Shown here in pieces: positions 8,616-17,611 of a stretch of DNA of 64,000 bases. The stretch spans positions 186,001 through 250,000 of the forward strand of contig JACHLS010000003.1 of the NCBI GenBank assembly GCA_014204635.1. The letters are read 5' to 3'. How positions within the stretch are numbered: the stretch's first letter is position 1; each line of letters starts with the position of its first letter. Origin of the DNA: Sporosarcina luteola (GTDB taxonomy: Bacteria; Bacillota; Bacilli; Bacillales_A; Planococcaceae). The position numbers were made by a program, and so were the translations under genes. Under the pieces are notes generated by a model that worked only from the letters and a program-made list of their open reading frames with translations, had not been told where the DNA came from and did no database searches.

Positions 8616-9644
8616 TTAGCGCTCTAATAACTTTTCGGCAATTTGTACGGAGTTTAATGCCGCACCCTTTAGCAAGTTATCAGAAACGATCCACATATGA
8701 AACCCTTTCTCTTCGTTCGGATCTTTCCTGACTCTTCCTACGAATACATCATCTTCGTCCTCTGCGAACAGAGGCATAGGATAGAGTTGAGTGGAAGGAT
8801 CATCCTGCAGTGTAACGCCAGGTGCATTGGCCATCGCCTGGCGAAGATCATCCACTGAGACGCCTTCCTGCTCCACTTCAATATAAACAGACTCCGAGTG
8901 GCCGGAGACAACCGGCAACCGGACGCAAGTCGCAGACACAGCGATCGAATCATCGCCAAAGATCTTTCTCGTCTCATTCATCATCTTCCATTCCTCCAGC
9001 GTGTAGCCCGCTTCACCGAATAAATCGATTTGTGGAATGGCGTTGAACGCGATCGGGTAGTGCTTTTCCGCCGATGCGGAAGGCAATACAGCCGCTTCGA
9101 TGCTCTTTCTATCTTTGAATTGTCCGCTTTGTTCCTGTAATTCATCAATCGCTTCGGAGCCAGCCCCAGATACCGCCTGGTAGGTGGAAACGAGAATCCG
9201 TTTTAATCCAAACTTCTCTCGGATCGGTTGAAGTGCAGCCACCATTTGAATGGTTGAGCAATTGGGATTGGCGATGATGCCTTGGTGCTCATGGAGCGTG
9301 TGCGGATTCACTTCCGGTACAACAAGCGGTGTATCCGGATCCATCCGGAAAGCGCTCGTATTATCAATAACAACCGCCCCTCGCTCTACCGCTTCTTTGG
9401 CGAACTTTTGCGAGACAGAACCGCCTGCACTAAAAAATGCGATATCAATCGAGTTGAATGATTCAGGCACTGTCTCTTCTACGGTGTACGTTTGACCGCC
9501 GACTTTGATTTCAGTTCCAGCTGACCTCGCGGAAGCCAATAATTTAACTGATTGCATAGGAAAGTCCCTTTCAATCAGCTTCTCAAGTATTTTTGTACCA
9601 ACTGCTCCGGTTGCTCCAACAATTGCGATATTCTTCTTTGTCAT
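8616..9644 (-). CDS. asd: Aspartate-semialdehyde dehydrogenase
   Basis: Asd reduces beta-aspartyl phosphate to aspartate semialdehyde with NADPH. The 342-residue protein has the nucleotide-binding GATGAVG at residues 10-16, the catalytic cysteine in NPNCSTIQM, the TYQAVSGAG segment and the conserved RLPVVSGHSESV with its active-site histidine. ATG at 9644 is preceded by GAAAGGGAG. It provides the DapA substrate, and dapA follows 80 bp later. A gap of 141 bp separates it from dpaB, with a possible promoter. Length and motifs are normal for Gram-positive Asd. Confidence 0.95.
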   Translation of the reverse strand: MTKKNIAIVGATGAVGTKILEKLIERDFPMQSVKLLASARSAGTEIKVGGQTYTVEETVPESFNSIDIAFFSAGGSVSQKFAKEAVERGAVVIDNTSAFRMDPDTPLVVPEVNPHTLHEHQGIIANPNCSTIQMVAALQPIREKFGLKRILVSTYQAVSGAGSEAIDELQEQSGQFKDRKSIEAAVLPSASAEKHYPIAFNAIPQIDLFGEAGYTLEEWKMMNETRKIFGDDSIAVSATCVRLPVVSGHSESVYIEVEQEGVSVDDLRQAMANAPGVTLQDDPSTQLYPMPLFAEDEDDVFVGRVRKDPNEEKGFHMWIVSDNLLKGAALNSVQIAEKLLER

Positions 9645-9753
9645 CTCTATCTCCCTTTCGAAAAAAGATCAGATGTCCGGCCCAATGGCTCTTCCTAATG
9701 GAAGATGTCACTCTCCGTTCCCAACCTTTTATCCATAACAATGCATTGGAGGA

Positions 9754-9782
9754 ATTATATCATATTTAAAATATTTCGGTAG
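9754..9782 (-). promoter_or_regulatory. Possible promoter in the dpaB-asd gap
   Basis: A perfect TATAAT (9754-9759, minus strand) lies in an A+T-rich stretch after the dpaB stop. No good -35 is visible at 17 bp. The 141-bp gap breaks an otherwise tight gene row, so asd-dapA may have its own start site for vegetative supply. This is weak evidence. Confidence 0.3.
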
Positions 9783-9785
9783 TGG

Positions 9786-10379
9786 CTATTTATTATTTTC
9801 ATGAATAATTAATAATGGCTGTAGTTGTCTTTTTTCGAGTGCGGCTGCTGCGGCAGGTACCATGAGAGTAAAATCGGAGATTAAGGAGTTCGGTTTTTTA
9901 AAAGGGTCATCCTGTCCGAATGGAATAAAATAGATGTTCTTTGTGTTGAGCAGTTTCATTATATTCATCCCGTTCAGTCCGAGAGCGTCATTTGTTGAAA
10001 TCCCCAGCAACACGGGAGACCCGTTACGTAATGTTGCTTTCGCAGCCATTAAAACAGGAGAATCTGTGGCAGCGTTAGCCAGTTTGCTTATGGAGTTCCC
10101 CGTCATCGGAGCGATAATCATGCAATCGACCGGCGTACTAGGCCCGAAAGGTTCAGCCCCTACGATAGTCGAAATCACTTTCTCGCCTGTCGCCTCCTCT
10201 ATTCTTTGGATCCATTCCTCACCTGTCCCAAACCGGGTGGCAGCTGTTAATACCGAGTGTGTAATGACCGGAACGACAATCGCTCCAGCATCTTGCAGGT
10301 TCTTTACGACCGGCAGGAGTTGATCATAGGTGCAATGCGATGCGGTAATGCCTAAGCCGATTCTTTTACCTTCCAGCAT
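9786..10379 (-). CDS. dpaB: Dipicolinate synthase subunit B
   Basis: DpaB (SpoVFB) is the flavoprotein-like subunit of dipicolinate synthase, made in the mother cell during sporulation. The 197-residue sequence has a flavodoxin-like start (GKRIGLGITASHCTYDQLLPV), VDCMIIAPMTGNSISKLANA and PVLLGISTNDALGLNG, typical of the family. ATG at 10379 has GAAAGGGGA upstream and lies 19 bp after dpaA, so the two are translated together. Its product, pyridine-2,6-dicarboxylate, loads the spore core with calcium. Confidence 0.93.
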   Translation of the reverse strand: MLEGKRIGLGITASHCTYDQLLPVVKNLQDAGAIVVPVITHSVLTAATRFGTGEEWIQRIEEATGEKVISTIVGAEPFGPSTPVDCMIIAPMTGNSISKLANAATDSPVLMAAKATLRNGSPVLLGISTNDALGLNGMNIMKLLNTKNIYFIPFGQDDPFKKPNSLISDFTLMVPAAAAALEKRQLQPLLIIHENNK

Positions 10380-10398
10380 CCAATTCCCCTTTCGTCCG

Positions 10399-11175
10399 CT
10401 ATTTCATCCTTAGAAGCGCTTCTGCCAAAACTTTCGCGGCATCATCCGGAAAATGTTTTCCGGGCAACCCAAGATGTATTGTATAGTATTCAGCAAAAGA
10501 ATCGGGCTTTAGGCACCCTGGAGCGGACGCTAAGTCATATACGCGAAGTGCGGAATTGTGATGCAGGTACAGCCACTTTGCGGGGATGGTGTTCACTAGA
10601 ATCGAGTGTTCGTTTGCCAAATCTTCTTGGAATGATTGTATCTTATATCCTAAAGAGACCGCTTCGCTTAATTGAGCTTCCGACCGCGCAACCACGGTCA
10701 CTTCCCCGCCCAAAGAATGGATCATTTTTGCTGTCATCTTTCCAACTTTGCCAAAACCCGCGACAAAAAAATGCCTTCCTTTGATACAGTGGTTGGCGTC
10801 CTGATAAAACTCCCTTAGAAACCCTTCAGCAGTCAGAATGGCATTCTCCCAAATAAAACGTTCCTCGTGCAAATAGTGTTCGACTGGAAATCCTCTTGAC
10901 TCATATGTGGCAATCCATTGTTCGGAAGCCACACCCACATAAAGCTTTGTCTCTGTCGAAAGTAATTCAGGCGGAATATGCCCTTTCATCTCTAGAATAG
11001 GAAATACAATATGTCCCGGTTGGAAGGAGACGATCAGCTTGCCTAATTCATCGCTATATTCATTGGAATCATAATGAGCGGAGGGAACCCCAAGTTCTTC
11101 GAAGAGCTTGTTGCAAATCCCCATTCTTCGGTCGCTGCCGATAAACAGCCACTTCTCTTCATGAATAGTCTTCAA
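10399..11175 (-). CDS. dpaA: Dipicolinate synthase subunit A
   Basis: DpaA (SpoVFA) is the NAD(P)-dependent subunit that oxidises the DapA product to dipicolinate. A C-terminal Rossmann unit is clear (FFVAGFGKVGKMTAKMIHSL), followed by VNTIPAKWLY and YDLASAPGCLKPD. The frame is open up to 11229, but that would overlap ymxH by 71 bp. TTG at 11175, with GGGGG 9 nt upstream and only a 17-bp overlap, puts the start just before the N-terminal Rossmann strand (EKWLFIGSDRRMG). This gives 258 residues, shorter than the roughly 297 of B. subtilis, with a diverged N-terminal half. The start is the least certain point. Confidence 0.88.
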   Translation of the reverse strand: MKTIHEEKWLFIGSDRRMGICNKLFEELGVPSAHYDSNEYSDELGKLIVSFQPGHIVFPILEMKGHIPPELLSTETKLYVGVASEQWIATYESRGFPVEHYLHEERFIWENAILTAEGFLREFYQDANHCIKGRHFFVAGFGKVGKMTAKMIHSLGGEVTVVARSEAQLSEAVSLGYKIQSFQEDLANEHSILVNTIPAKWLYLHHNSALRVYDLASAPGCLKPDSFAEYYTIHLGLPGKHFPDDAAKVLAEALLRMK

Positions 11176-11437
11176 TGTCGAAATCCCCCAAGTGATGTGT
11201 TTTTCCAAAAAGAATCCGATTTTCGCCAATCAACACAATTTCGCTCCACGGAATAAATTCAGCCGGTTGTTGATCGCGATTTCGGAAGGGATTCCGGCCA
11301 AACTTTTTCCTTATTTCAAAGCCGAGGATTTCCCCCGTCTTTTTATTGAAAATCATATCTGTTTCTGCTAAGAAGCCATAGCGAATTCCTTCCTCGACTT
11401 GGATCAGCTCTTTCTGGGCGAGCTCTGAAAGCAGCAT
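11159..11437 (-). CDS. ymxH: YlmC/YmxH-family PRC-barrel protein
   Basis: This 92-residue protein belongs to the YlmC/YmxH family of sporulation-associated PRC-barrel proteins. Visible family features are MLLSELAQKELIQVEEG, the barrel strands KKTGEILGFEI and the end segment IPWSEIVLIGENRILF. The longer start at 11455 was rejected; ATG at 11437 has AGGGGAGA about 4-8 nt upstream. It sits between mlpA and dpaA as in B. subtilis, and its 3' end overlaps the proposed dpaA start. Its biochemical role is unknown. Confidence 0.87.
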   Translation of the reverse strand: MLLSELAQKELIQVEEGIRYGFLAETDMIFNKKTGEILGFEIRKKFGRNPFRNRDQQPAEFIPWSEIVLIGENRILFGKTHHLGDFDIEDYS

Positions 11438-11519
11438 ATTCTCTCCCCTTTCCACGTTCTTCCTCTATCATATGAGTAAGCCGTGAAAAAACTGACGGGA
11501 AAGGCAAGTTTAGATAAAA

Positions 11520-12761
11520 TTAATCACTGCTCCGCACAGCTTGTGGGCCAAGAATGGCAACAGCCCGGTCCTGCCCCAGCAGCTTACGGGCCAATGCATT
11601 CACGCTTTCAACTGTCACTGCCTCAATCAAACCGACGACTTCATCGATCGATTTATGCTCTCTCAAAATCAGCTCCTGCTTCCCATTCCGATGCATGATT
11701 GCTTCGGTACTTTCCAATCCGAGCAAGAAGCTGCCTTTCAATTGTTCCTTGGCATTGAAAAGCTCTTTTTCGGTTATTCCTTCATCTGCTATGGAACGAA
11801 GAATATCCTCAGCTGTCTTCATCGCTTCGGGCAGCCGTTCGGGAGAAGTTCCACCATAAATGACAAAAGCGCCAGTCGATTCGTAAGAGGAGTAGTAAGA
11901 ATAGACTGAGTAGGCTAACCCTCTTTCTTCCCGAATTTCTTGAAATAGTCTGGATGACATCGTCCCCCCGATAATACTATCTAACAAAATTAAATCATGG
12001 AGCTGGGGGTCTTGAATCGTCAATCCTGGGTAGCCAATGCAAAAATGCGCTTGCTCGATGTCTTTCACATTGCAAATCTTCGACGAATGAAAGACCGGAA
12101 ATTCTGAGGTGTCATGAACCTTTATCCTCTTTTCAACATCGTAGGAACCGAAAAGTTGTATCACCGTTTGAAGCAAGTCGTCATCATAATTTCCAGCTAT
12201 AGAAATGACTACATTTTCAGGTATGTAATGTGCATTCAAAAAGTTTTTGATTTTTTTTTTCGTAAACGTGGCAATTGTTCCTTCTTCCCCGCCGACGGGG
12301 CGGCCGATGGGATGCCCTCTAAACATGGAAGACCACAATTTTTCATCCACATCTTCTTCAGGCGTATCTTCTACTGAGGAGATTTCTTCGTAAATAACCA
12401 TCTTTTCTTTTTCAATATCATCTTGATCAAATGTGGAGTGTAAAAACATGTCCGCCAGAACAGCAACTGCTCTTTTGGCGTGATGTCCTAAAACAGTTGT
12501 ATAATAGCACGTCATCTCTTTCGAGGTGAAGGCGTTAATATCTCCTCCTATTAGATCAAACTGTTCCGCGATGTCCTTGGCACTGCGTTCGTTTGTCCCT
12601 TTAAATAACATATGCTCAATGAAATGGGCCAACCCCGCTTCTGTAGCATCTTCATGCAAAGATCCGGCTTTCACCCAAATTCCGATTGCCGCCGAGCGAA
12701 CATGCGGCAGCTTTTCGTGTACAATTCGAACACCGTTAGGGCAAATAATTTTTTTGACCAT
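11520..12761 (-). CDS. mlpA: M16-family zinc metallopeptidase (MlpA/YmxG)
   Basis: This is a 413-residue processing-peptidase-like protease. The inverted zinc motif HxxEH is present as HFIEHMLF near residue 47, with the downstream glutamate in EMVIYEE. The second half (HFCIGYPGLTI, GGTMSSRLFQEIREERGLAYSVYSYYS) carries the conserved R-Y dyad region of single-chain M16 enzymes. The length fits B. subtilis MlpA (409). ATG at 12761 follows AGGAGGTACCT. In B. subtilis the gene lies after pnp and ylxY; here ylxY is absent and a terminator separates it from pnp. The homologue affects extracellular protease regulation. Confidence 0.93.
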   Translation of the reverse strand: MVKKIICPNGVRIVHEKLPHVRSAAIGIWVKAGSLHEDATEAGLAHFIEHMLFKGTNERSAKDIAEQFDLIGGDINAFTSKEMTCYYTTVLGHHAKRAVAVLADMFLHSTFDQDDIEKEKMVIYEEISSVEDTPEEDVDEKLWSSMFRGHPIGRPVGGEEGTIATFTKKKIKNFLNAHYIPENVVISIAGNYDDDLLQTVIQLFGSYDVEKRIKVHDTSEFPVFHSSKICNVKDIEQAHFCIGYPGLTIQDPQLHDLILLDSIIGGTMSSRLFQEIREERGLAYSVYSYYSSYESTGAFVIYGGTSPERLPEAMKTAEDILRSIADEGITEKELFNAKEQLKGSFLLGLESTEAIMHRNGKQELILREHKSIDEVVGLIEAVTVESVNALARKLLGQDRAVAILGPQAVRSSD

Positions 12762-12780
12762 AGGTACCTCCTGTGACAGA

Positions 12781-12826
12781 ACAAAAAGCCACCATCTTTC
12801 GCTAAGAGCAAAATGGGGCTTTTTGT
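12781..12826 (-). terminator. Terminator of pnp
   Basis: ACAAAAAGCC (12780-12789) pairs with GGGCTTTTTGT (12816-12826), with further CCAT/ATGG and TTT/AAA pairing inside. On the minus strand it ends in TTTTTG. It lies about 10 nt after the pnp stop and upstream of mlpA. Confidence 0.8.
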
Positions 12827-12835
12827 CATGTGTGA

Positions 12836-14968
12836 TTATGATTCAGTTTTAGGATTTTGTGCAGCTTCCCGTTCTTTTTCTTCTTTTAATACGACTTTCC
12901 GGGACAAATTGACTCGGCCTTGATTGTCAATTTCAATCACTTTTACAAGCAGTTCATCGCCGAGCTTCAAAACATCCTCTACTGCTTTCGTTCTCTCTTC
13001 CTGGATTTCTGAGATATGGAGCAGTCCGTCTTTGCCTGGGAAGATTTCTAGGAATGCGCCGAATTTTTCAATACGCTTTACTTTGCCTAAGTAATATTCT
13101 CCCACTTTCGCTTCTCTGACAATATCTTCAATCATTTTCTTCGCTTTTTCGTTCATTTCTGAATCAGGTGAAGAAATATAGATCGTGCCGTCCTGTTCTG
13201 TATCGATCTTAACGTGAGTCTCTTCAATAATTTTATTGATGACCTTTCCGCCAGGTCCGATGACGTCTCTTATTTTATCAGGATTAATGCGGATCATAAT
13301 AATTTTCGGTGCATATTTGGAAAGCTCTCCACGTGGATCGGCTATGGTCGTTAGCATATGCTTCAAAATTGCATTCCGTCCAATTTTTGCTTGCGCCAAT
13401 GCTTCTTCTAATATCTGCTTGGAAAGCCCTTCAATTTTAATATCCATCTGCAAGGCAGTGATTCCTTTATCAGTACCCGCCACTTTGAAATCCATATCTC
13501 CGAGATGGTCTTCCATCCCCTGAATGTCGGATAGGATCGAGTAGTTTTCATCCTTTTTGACCAATCCCATCGCAATACCGGCAACCGGAGCTTTAATCGG
13601 TATACCTGCGTCCATCATCGCCATTGTCGATGCACAAATGGAAGCTTGAGAAGAAGAACCATTCGATTCCAGGACTTCCGCAACCAACCGGATTGTATAT
13701 GGGAATTCCTTTTCGTCCGGAATGACCGCTTCAAGTGCCCGTTCCCCGAGTGCTCCATGTCCGATTTCACGTCGGCCAGGCCCACGGATTGGCCCTGTTT
13801 CCCCTACGCTGAAGTTAGGGAAGTTGTAATGGTGCATAAAGCGCTTGGATTCTTCCAGACCGAGCCCGTCAATGATCTGGACTTCGCCTAGTGCACCCAG
13901 CGTACAAACACTCAATGCCTGCGTCTGTCCGCGCGTAAATAGTCCCGAGCCATGCGTTCTTTGAAGAATGCCGACTTCAGAAGACAATGGACGGATTTCG
14001 TCCAGCTTTCGGCCGTCCGGACGAATTTTTTCGTCTGTAATGAGACGGCGCACTTCGTCCTTGATGAGCTTTTCCAAAACATTTTTCACTTGTTTTAGTG
14101 TGTCTTCATCCGCTTCATTTTCCGTATATTCATCAATAACACGAGCTTTCACTTCGTTAATGGCATCTTCCCGTGCATGCTTTTCTTCTGTTTGGATGGC
14201 GTTGATCAAGTCTGTCTCGCATTTTTCCTTGATGACCGTTAACAATTGCTCGTCCAATTCAAACAATTCAATTTCCATCTTTTCCTTACCGACTTCAGCT
14301 ACAATCTTTTCTTGGAAATCGATCAACTTCTTGATTTCTTCATGGCCGAACATGATCGCTTCCAAAATGATGTCTTCGGAAACTTCTTTCGCTCCAGCTT
14401 CTACCATGTTGATGGCATCCTTTGTCCCGGCAACGACTAAATCCAATTCACTAGTTTCGAGTTGCTCAGGTGTCGGGTTGACGATGAATTCCCCATTAAT
14501 GCGCCCAATATGGACACCCGCGATCGGGCCTTCAAATGGAATGTCGGAAATGGACAATGCAAGCGAGGATCCTAACATAGCAGCCATTTCAGAAGAACAA
14601 TTCTGATCGACTGACATGACAAGGGAGATGACTTGCACATCATTCCTGAATCCATCCGCAAATAACGGACGAATCGGACGATCGATGAGACGGCTAGTCA
14701 ACACGGCTTTTTCAGAAGGTCTTCCTTCCCGCTTGATAAAACCTCCCGGGATTTTGCCGACAGCATATAACCGTTCTTCATAGTTGACTGTCAAAGGGAA
14801 GAAATCGAGCGCCTTCGGTTTCTTTGATGCGGTTGCTGTCGAAAGTACAGTTGTATCGCCGTATCTTACGAGCACAGCACCATTCGCCTGCTTTGCGAGC
14901 TGGCCGGTTTCGATTGTGAGCGGTCTTCCCGCCCATTCGAGGGTGTATACCTTTTTCTGTTCTGTCAT
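12836..14968 (-). CDS. pnp: Polyribonucleotide nucleotidyltransferase (PNPase)
   Basis: PNPase degrades RNA 3' to 5' using phosphate and can add nucleotides in reverse. The 710-residue protein has two RNase PH domains (about 10-225 and 315-540; [36 protein letters not shown]), an alpha-helical linker, a KH domain ([14 protein letters not shown]) and an S1 domain ([21 protein letters not shown]). ATG at 14968 follows GAAAGGGG. It lies downstream of rpsO, separated by a strong terminator, as in most Bacillales. Length and domains are normal. Confidence 0.97.
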   Translation of the reverse strand: MTEQKKVYTLEWAGRPLTIETGQLAKQANGAVLVRYGDTTVLSTATASKKPKALDFFPLTVNYEERLYAVGKIPGGFIKREGRPSEKAVLTSRLIDRPIRPLFADGFRNDVQVISLVMSVDQNCSSEMAAMLGSSLALSISDIPFEGPIAGVHIGRINGEFIVNPTPEQLETSELDLVVAGTKDAINMVEAGAKEVSEDIILEAIMFGHEEIKKLIDFQEKIVAEVGKEKMEIELFELDEQLLTVIKEKCETDLINAIQTEEKHAREDAINEVKARVIDEYTENEADEDTLKQVKNVLEKLIKDEVRRLITDEKIRPDGRKLDEIRPLSSEVGILQRTHGSGLFTRGQTQALSVCTLGALGEVQIIDGLGLEESKRFMHHYNFPNFSVGETGPIRGPGRREIGHGALGERALEAVIPDEKEFPYTIRLVAEVLESNGSSSQASICASTMAMMDAGIPIKAPVAGIAMGLVKKDENYSILSDIQGMEDHLGDMDFKVAGTDKGITALQMDIKIEGLSKQILEEALAQAKIGRNAILKHMLTTIADPRGELSKYAPKIIMIRINPDKIRDVIGPGGKVINKIIEETHVKIDTEQDGTIYISSPDSEMNEKAKKMIEDIVREAKVGEYYLGKVKRIEKFGAFLEIFPGKDGLLHISEIQEERTKAVEDVLKLGDELLVKVIEIDNQGRVNLSRKVVLKEEKEREAAQNPKTES

Positions 14969-15134
14969 GAATGGAACCCCTTTCTAATGAAACGTTTAAA
15001 GTTCATACGTAGTATGTATTAAGTAGTAGTGTATCAAAAAAGGAATCGTTATGCGAAGTATTTAAAATAATATTGTAAAAGCAGGCGGTACTTTGCTGTC
15101 ATAATCTGTCCGCCCTCATCAAAGTTTCTTTTTC

Positions 15135-15163
15135 ATAGAAAAAAGCGGGCAAGGCCCGCTTTT
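15135..15163 (-). terminator. Terminator of rpsO
   Basis: A 10-bp stem AAAAGCGGGC / GCCCGCTTTT (15141-15163) with a 3-nt loop is followed on the minus strand by TTCTATG after the T run. It lies 14 nt after the rpsO stop. Some read-through to pnp is possible; no strong pnp promoter was recognised in 14969-15134. Confidence 0.88.
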
Positions 15164-15176
15164 CGTATTTGTCTTA

Positions 15177-15446
15177 TTAACGGCGAAGGCCGAGTTTTGC
15201 AATAAGATCACGGTACCGTTGAACATCAGTTTCGCGTAGATACTTAAGAAGTCTACGGCGTGTACCGACCATTTTGTAAAGGCCACGACGAGAGTGGTGA
15301 TCCTTTTTATGCGTACGCAAATGGTTGTTCAGGTTGTTGATCTCTTCTGTAAGGATAGCGATCTGTACTTCAGCAGATCCCGTGTCGTTTTCATGAACTT
15401 TGTATTCGTTGATCAATTCATGTTTACGCTCTTGTGTAATTGCCAT
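15177..15446 (-). CDS. rpsO: 30S ribosomal protein S15
   Basis: S15 is a primary 16S rRNA-binding protein of the small-subunit platform. The 89-residue sequence ([23 protein letters not shown], then [16 protein letters not shown] and [19 protein letters not shown]) is typical in length and contains the conserved HHSRRGL motif. ATG at 15446 is chosen because AGGAGGTG lies 6 nt upstream; the GTG at 15455 overlaps that site. It is a monocistronic unit with its own promoter, a structured leader and a terminator. Confidence 0.97.
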   Translation of the reverse strand: MAITQERKHELINEYKVHENDTGSAEVQIAILTEEINNLNNHLRTHKKDHHSRRGLYKMVGTRRRLLKYLRETDVQRYRDLIAKLGLRR

Positions 15447-15488
15447 CCTTTTCACCTCCTAATACTAAAGAATATCCCCAAATCCCAA

Positions 15489-15512
15489 GCAATCGTTGGT
15501 GATTCGATTTGC
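15489..15512 (-). promoter_or_regulatory. Possible S15 autoregulatory leader hairpin
   Basis: In the roughly 90-nt rpsO leader, GCAAATCG (minus strand) can pair with CGATTGC with one bulged A around a 9-nt loop. Known rpsO leaders of Bacillales bind S15 to block translation. The location fits; the exact fold is not established from sequence alone. Confidence 0.35.
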
Positions 15513-15543
15513 CAAGGAACGGTTTGTGCACTTGCACTGATTC

Positions 15544-15572
15544 ATCATATCATGGCAGCATCACATATGCAA
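15544..15572 (-). promoter_or_regulatory. Sigma-A promoter of rpsO
   Basis: On the minus strand TTGCAT (15567-15572) and TATGAT (15544-15549) are separated by exactly 17 bp. The start point would lie about 90 nt before the rpsO ATG, leaving room for a leader RNA. Confidence 0.7.
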
Positions 15573-15639
15573 CTTTCAACTATCCGGTAAAAATGCAGTC
15601 AAGATATCTTTGTGGCTGCGGTTCTAATCAACATTCTTA

Positions 15640-16590
15640 TTATTCTACAAGCTTTTCAAGGATCGTACGGGCCGTTTCCTTATCCCTTCCAATTTGCCTG
15701 ATCAGTTCGTCTACTGAAGAAAATTTTTGTTCATCCCGAATATGGGCAATCCAATCGACTAAAACGAGTTGGCCATATAAATCGCCTTCGTAATCCAACA
15801 CGTGCACCTCAATAAGCGGCTTTATCTCTTCGGGATGCTTGAAGGTCGGTTTGATGCCGATATTGCATACACCAAAATATGTTTTCGTTTCCACGGTGAA
15901 CATGACTGCATAAACACCGTTTTTAGGAAGGATCGTTTCGTCATCCGCTTCAATGTTGGCAGTCGGGAAACCTAGAAGCCTTCCCCTCTTTTCCCCATGG
16001 ATCACCTCTCCACTTGTACGGAATGGACGTCCAAGCAATTGCGCAGTCTTTTCAACATTTCCTGCGGCCAATAATGAACGTATACGGGTTGAAGAAATTT
16101 TCTCGTTCTCATCCTCCACTTTTTCAATTACGGTTGTCCCATAGGAGCCATCTGATAGAAGGGACATTTGTTCCATAGTCCCCACGCCTTTTGAGCCAAA
16201 AGTGAAATCAAACCCGGCCGTAACATGTTTGACATGTAACCCCTTTATGAAAATATCAATAAATTGCTTTGGTGACAAAGAGGCTAACTCCCAATCAAAG
16301 CGAACGATGAACAATACATCCACGCCTAATCCGTCAAGCACTTTCACTTTTTCTTCATAAGGTGTTATGTACCCAACTTTATCTTTTCCATCCCCAAATA
16401 GATGGGATGGATGTGGATTGAATGTCATGACAGCCGAACGGACTCCCAGCTCTGCTGCTTTTTGCACCGCATGGCCGATTACTTGCTGATGCCCTTTGTG
16501 TAAGCCGTCGAAAAAACCAATAGCCAGCGAGTACTCACCAGTCCTGTCAATTGTTACATGGTGTGGATAATCCAACTCAAAAATTTCCAC
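15640..16590 (-). CDS. ribF: Bifunctional riboflavin kinase/FAD synthetase
   Basis: RibF phosphorylates riboflavin to FMN and adenylates FMN to FAD. The N-terminal nucleotidyltransferase domain shows GFFDGLHKGHQ and MTFNPHPSHL. After the ISSTRIR motif comes the C-terminal flavokinase domain with KRGRLLGFPTANI and GVCNIGIKPTF. GTG at 16590 is chosen: AGGAGG lies 6 nt upstream and the protein then aligns with B. subtilis RibC from its first residues. The ATG at 16596 directly abuts the AGGAGG, and upstream codons run into truB. It is the last gene of the rimP-infB operon. Confidence 0.94.
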   Translation of the reverse strand: MEIFELDYPHHVTIDRTGEYSLAIGFFDGLHKGHQQVIGHAVQKAAELGVRSAVMTFNPHPSHLFGDGKDKVGYITPYEEKVKVLDGLGVDVLFIVRFDWELASLSPKQFIDIFIKGLHVKHVTAGFDFTFGSKGVGTMEQMSLLSDGSYGTTVIEKVEDENEKISSTRIRSLLAAGNVEKTAQLLGRPFRTSGEVIHGEKRGRLLGFPTANIEADDETILPKNGVYAVMFTVETKTYFGVCNIGIKPTFKHPEEIKPLIEVHVLDYEGDLYGQLVLVDWIAHIRDEQKFSSVDELIRQIGRDKETARTILEKLVE

Positions 16591-16615
16591 TTCCATCCTC
16601 CTTTCTGGATGGCTG

Positions 16616-17527
16616 TCATACATGCAAAGAAAACATCTTCTCAGGCTTCATCAATCCTGCCTTTGTGGGATGATTCTTATAGACAGCGGCCGCTCTTCCT
16701 TCATAAGTGAAAACGATTCTTTCATGTATTTCAAGCAATGCATTTCTTGGCAATACCTGCCCATTTACGATCTTTCCGATTAAATCAGCATCTGTTTCAA
16801 CATATGGAAACTCTGCCAAGGCATCCTCCAATGGCCGTATAGAAGCATTGAGTGTCCCTTGTTCGAAATGTTCTCTCGTATTGTCTAGCGTCAGACAATC
16901 AGCTTTCGTAAACCTGCCCGATATTGTCCGAACGAGGGATGACATATGGGCCGGATAACCTAGGAGTTCTCCTATTTGCACAGCCAAGGTTCGTATGTAT
17001 GTCCCTTTTCCACATGCAACCCGTATTGCAAATGTAATCTCTTCCCCCTCGAATTGCTCCCGCTCATCCAGTAATTCTATTTCGTAAATAGTAATTTTAC
17101 GTTGCGGCCGTTCCACTTCCAATCCTTTACGTGCATACTCGTATAGTTTACGTCCATTCACTTTGACAGCGGAATACATTGGCGGCACTTGGATAATTTC
17201 ACCTGTAAGTTGCTGTAGCGCTTGGACGATTAAAGATCTAGGAATGGATTTAAATGAGGAATCAATCAGCACCTTATCACCATCTGCATCTTCTGTTTCA
17301 GTAGAAGAACCAATGGTCACTGCGGCAATATATTCCTTTCCCGCATCTGTAATATATTCCGCCACTTTTGTTGCCTGACCAATACAAATAGGCAGGACAC
17401 CTTCCACATTCGGGTCTAGCGTACCTGTATGACCGATGCGCTTCATGCCCAGTATTTTACGCAGTTTAAAGACGCAGTCATGGGAAGTCATCCCTTTTTC
17501 TTTCCACAAAGGAAGAATTCCATCCAT
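16616..17527 (-). CDS. truB: tRNA pseudouridine(55) synthase
   Basis: TruB converts U55 in the T-loop of tRNAs to pseudouridine. The 303-residue protein has the catalytic aspartate in HTGTLDPNVEGVLP, the MTSHDCVFKLR start region, KEYIAAVTIG, YSAVKVNGRKLYEYARKG and the C-terminal PUA-like end. ATG at 17527 is chosen over 17545 since GAGGAGG precedes it by 6 nt and MDGILPLWKEKG matches the family. It follows a 16-bp hairpin after rbfA. Confidence 0.95.
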   Translation of the reverse strand: MDGILPLWKEKGMTSHDCVFKLRKILGMKRIGHTGTLDPNVEGVLPICIGQATKVAEYITDAGKEYIAAVTIGSSTETEDADGDKVLIDSSFKSIPRSLIVQALQQLTGEIIQVPPMYSAVKVNGRKLYEYARKGLEVERPQRKITIYEIELLDEREQFEGEEITFAIRVACGKGTYIRTLAVQIGELLGYPAHMSSLVRTISGRFTKADCLTLDNTREHFEQGTLNASIRPLEDALAEFPYVETDADLIGKIVNGQVLPRNALLEIHERIVFTYEGRAAAVYKNHPTKAGLMKPEKMFSLHV

Positions 17528-17560
17528 GTTGTTCCTCCTCACCAACAGCTTGTATGTAGT

Positions 17561-17606
17561 AAATGGAGGAAGTCGGAAGCCTCCTTGGCACCGACTTCCT
17601 CCATTT
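17561..17606 (-). terminator. Perfect 16-bp stem-loop between rbfA and truB
   Basis: AAATGGAGGAAGTCGG and its exact complement enclose a 14-nt loop that itself contains AAGGAGG on the minus strand. Only TTT follows, so termination would be partial. It starts 6 nt after the rbfA stop. It could be an attenuator or an mRNA-processing or stability element inside the operon. Confidence 0.6.
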
Positions 17607-17611
17607 CGTCA

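Noticed and set aside
13968..14606. 212-codon plus-strand open frame
   Set aside because: Wholly antisense to pnp; Ser-rich composition is the reverse complement of Glu/Asp codons in pnp.
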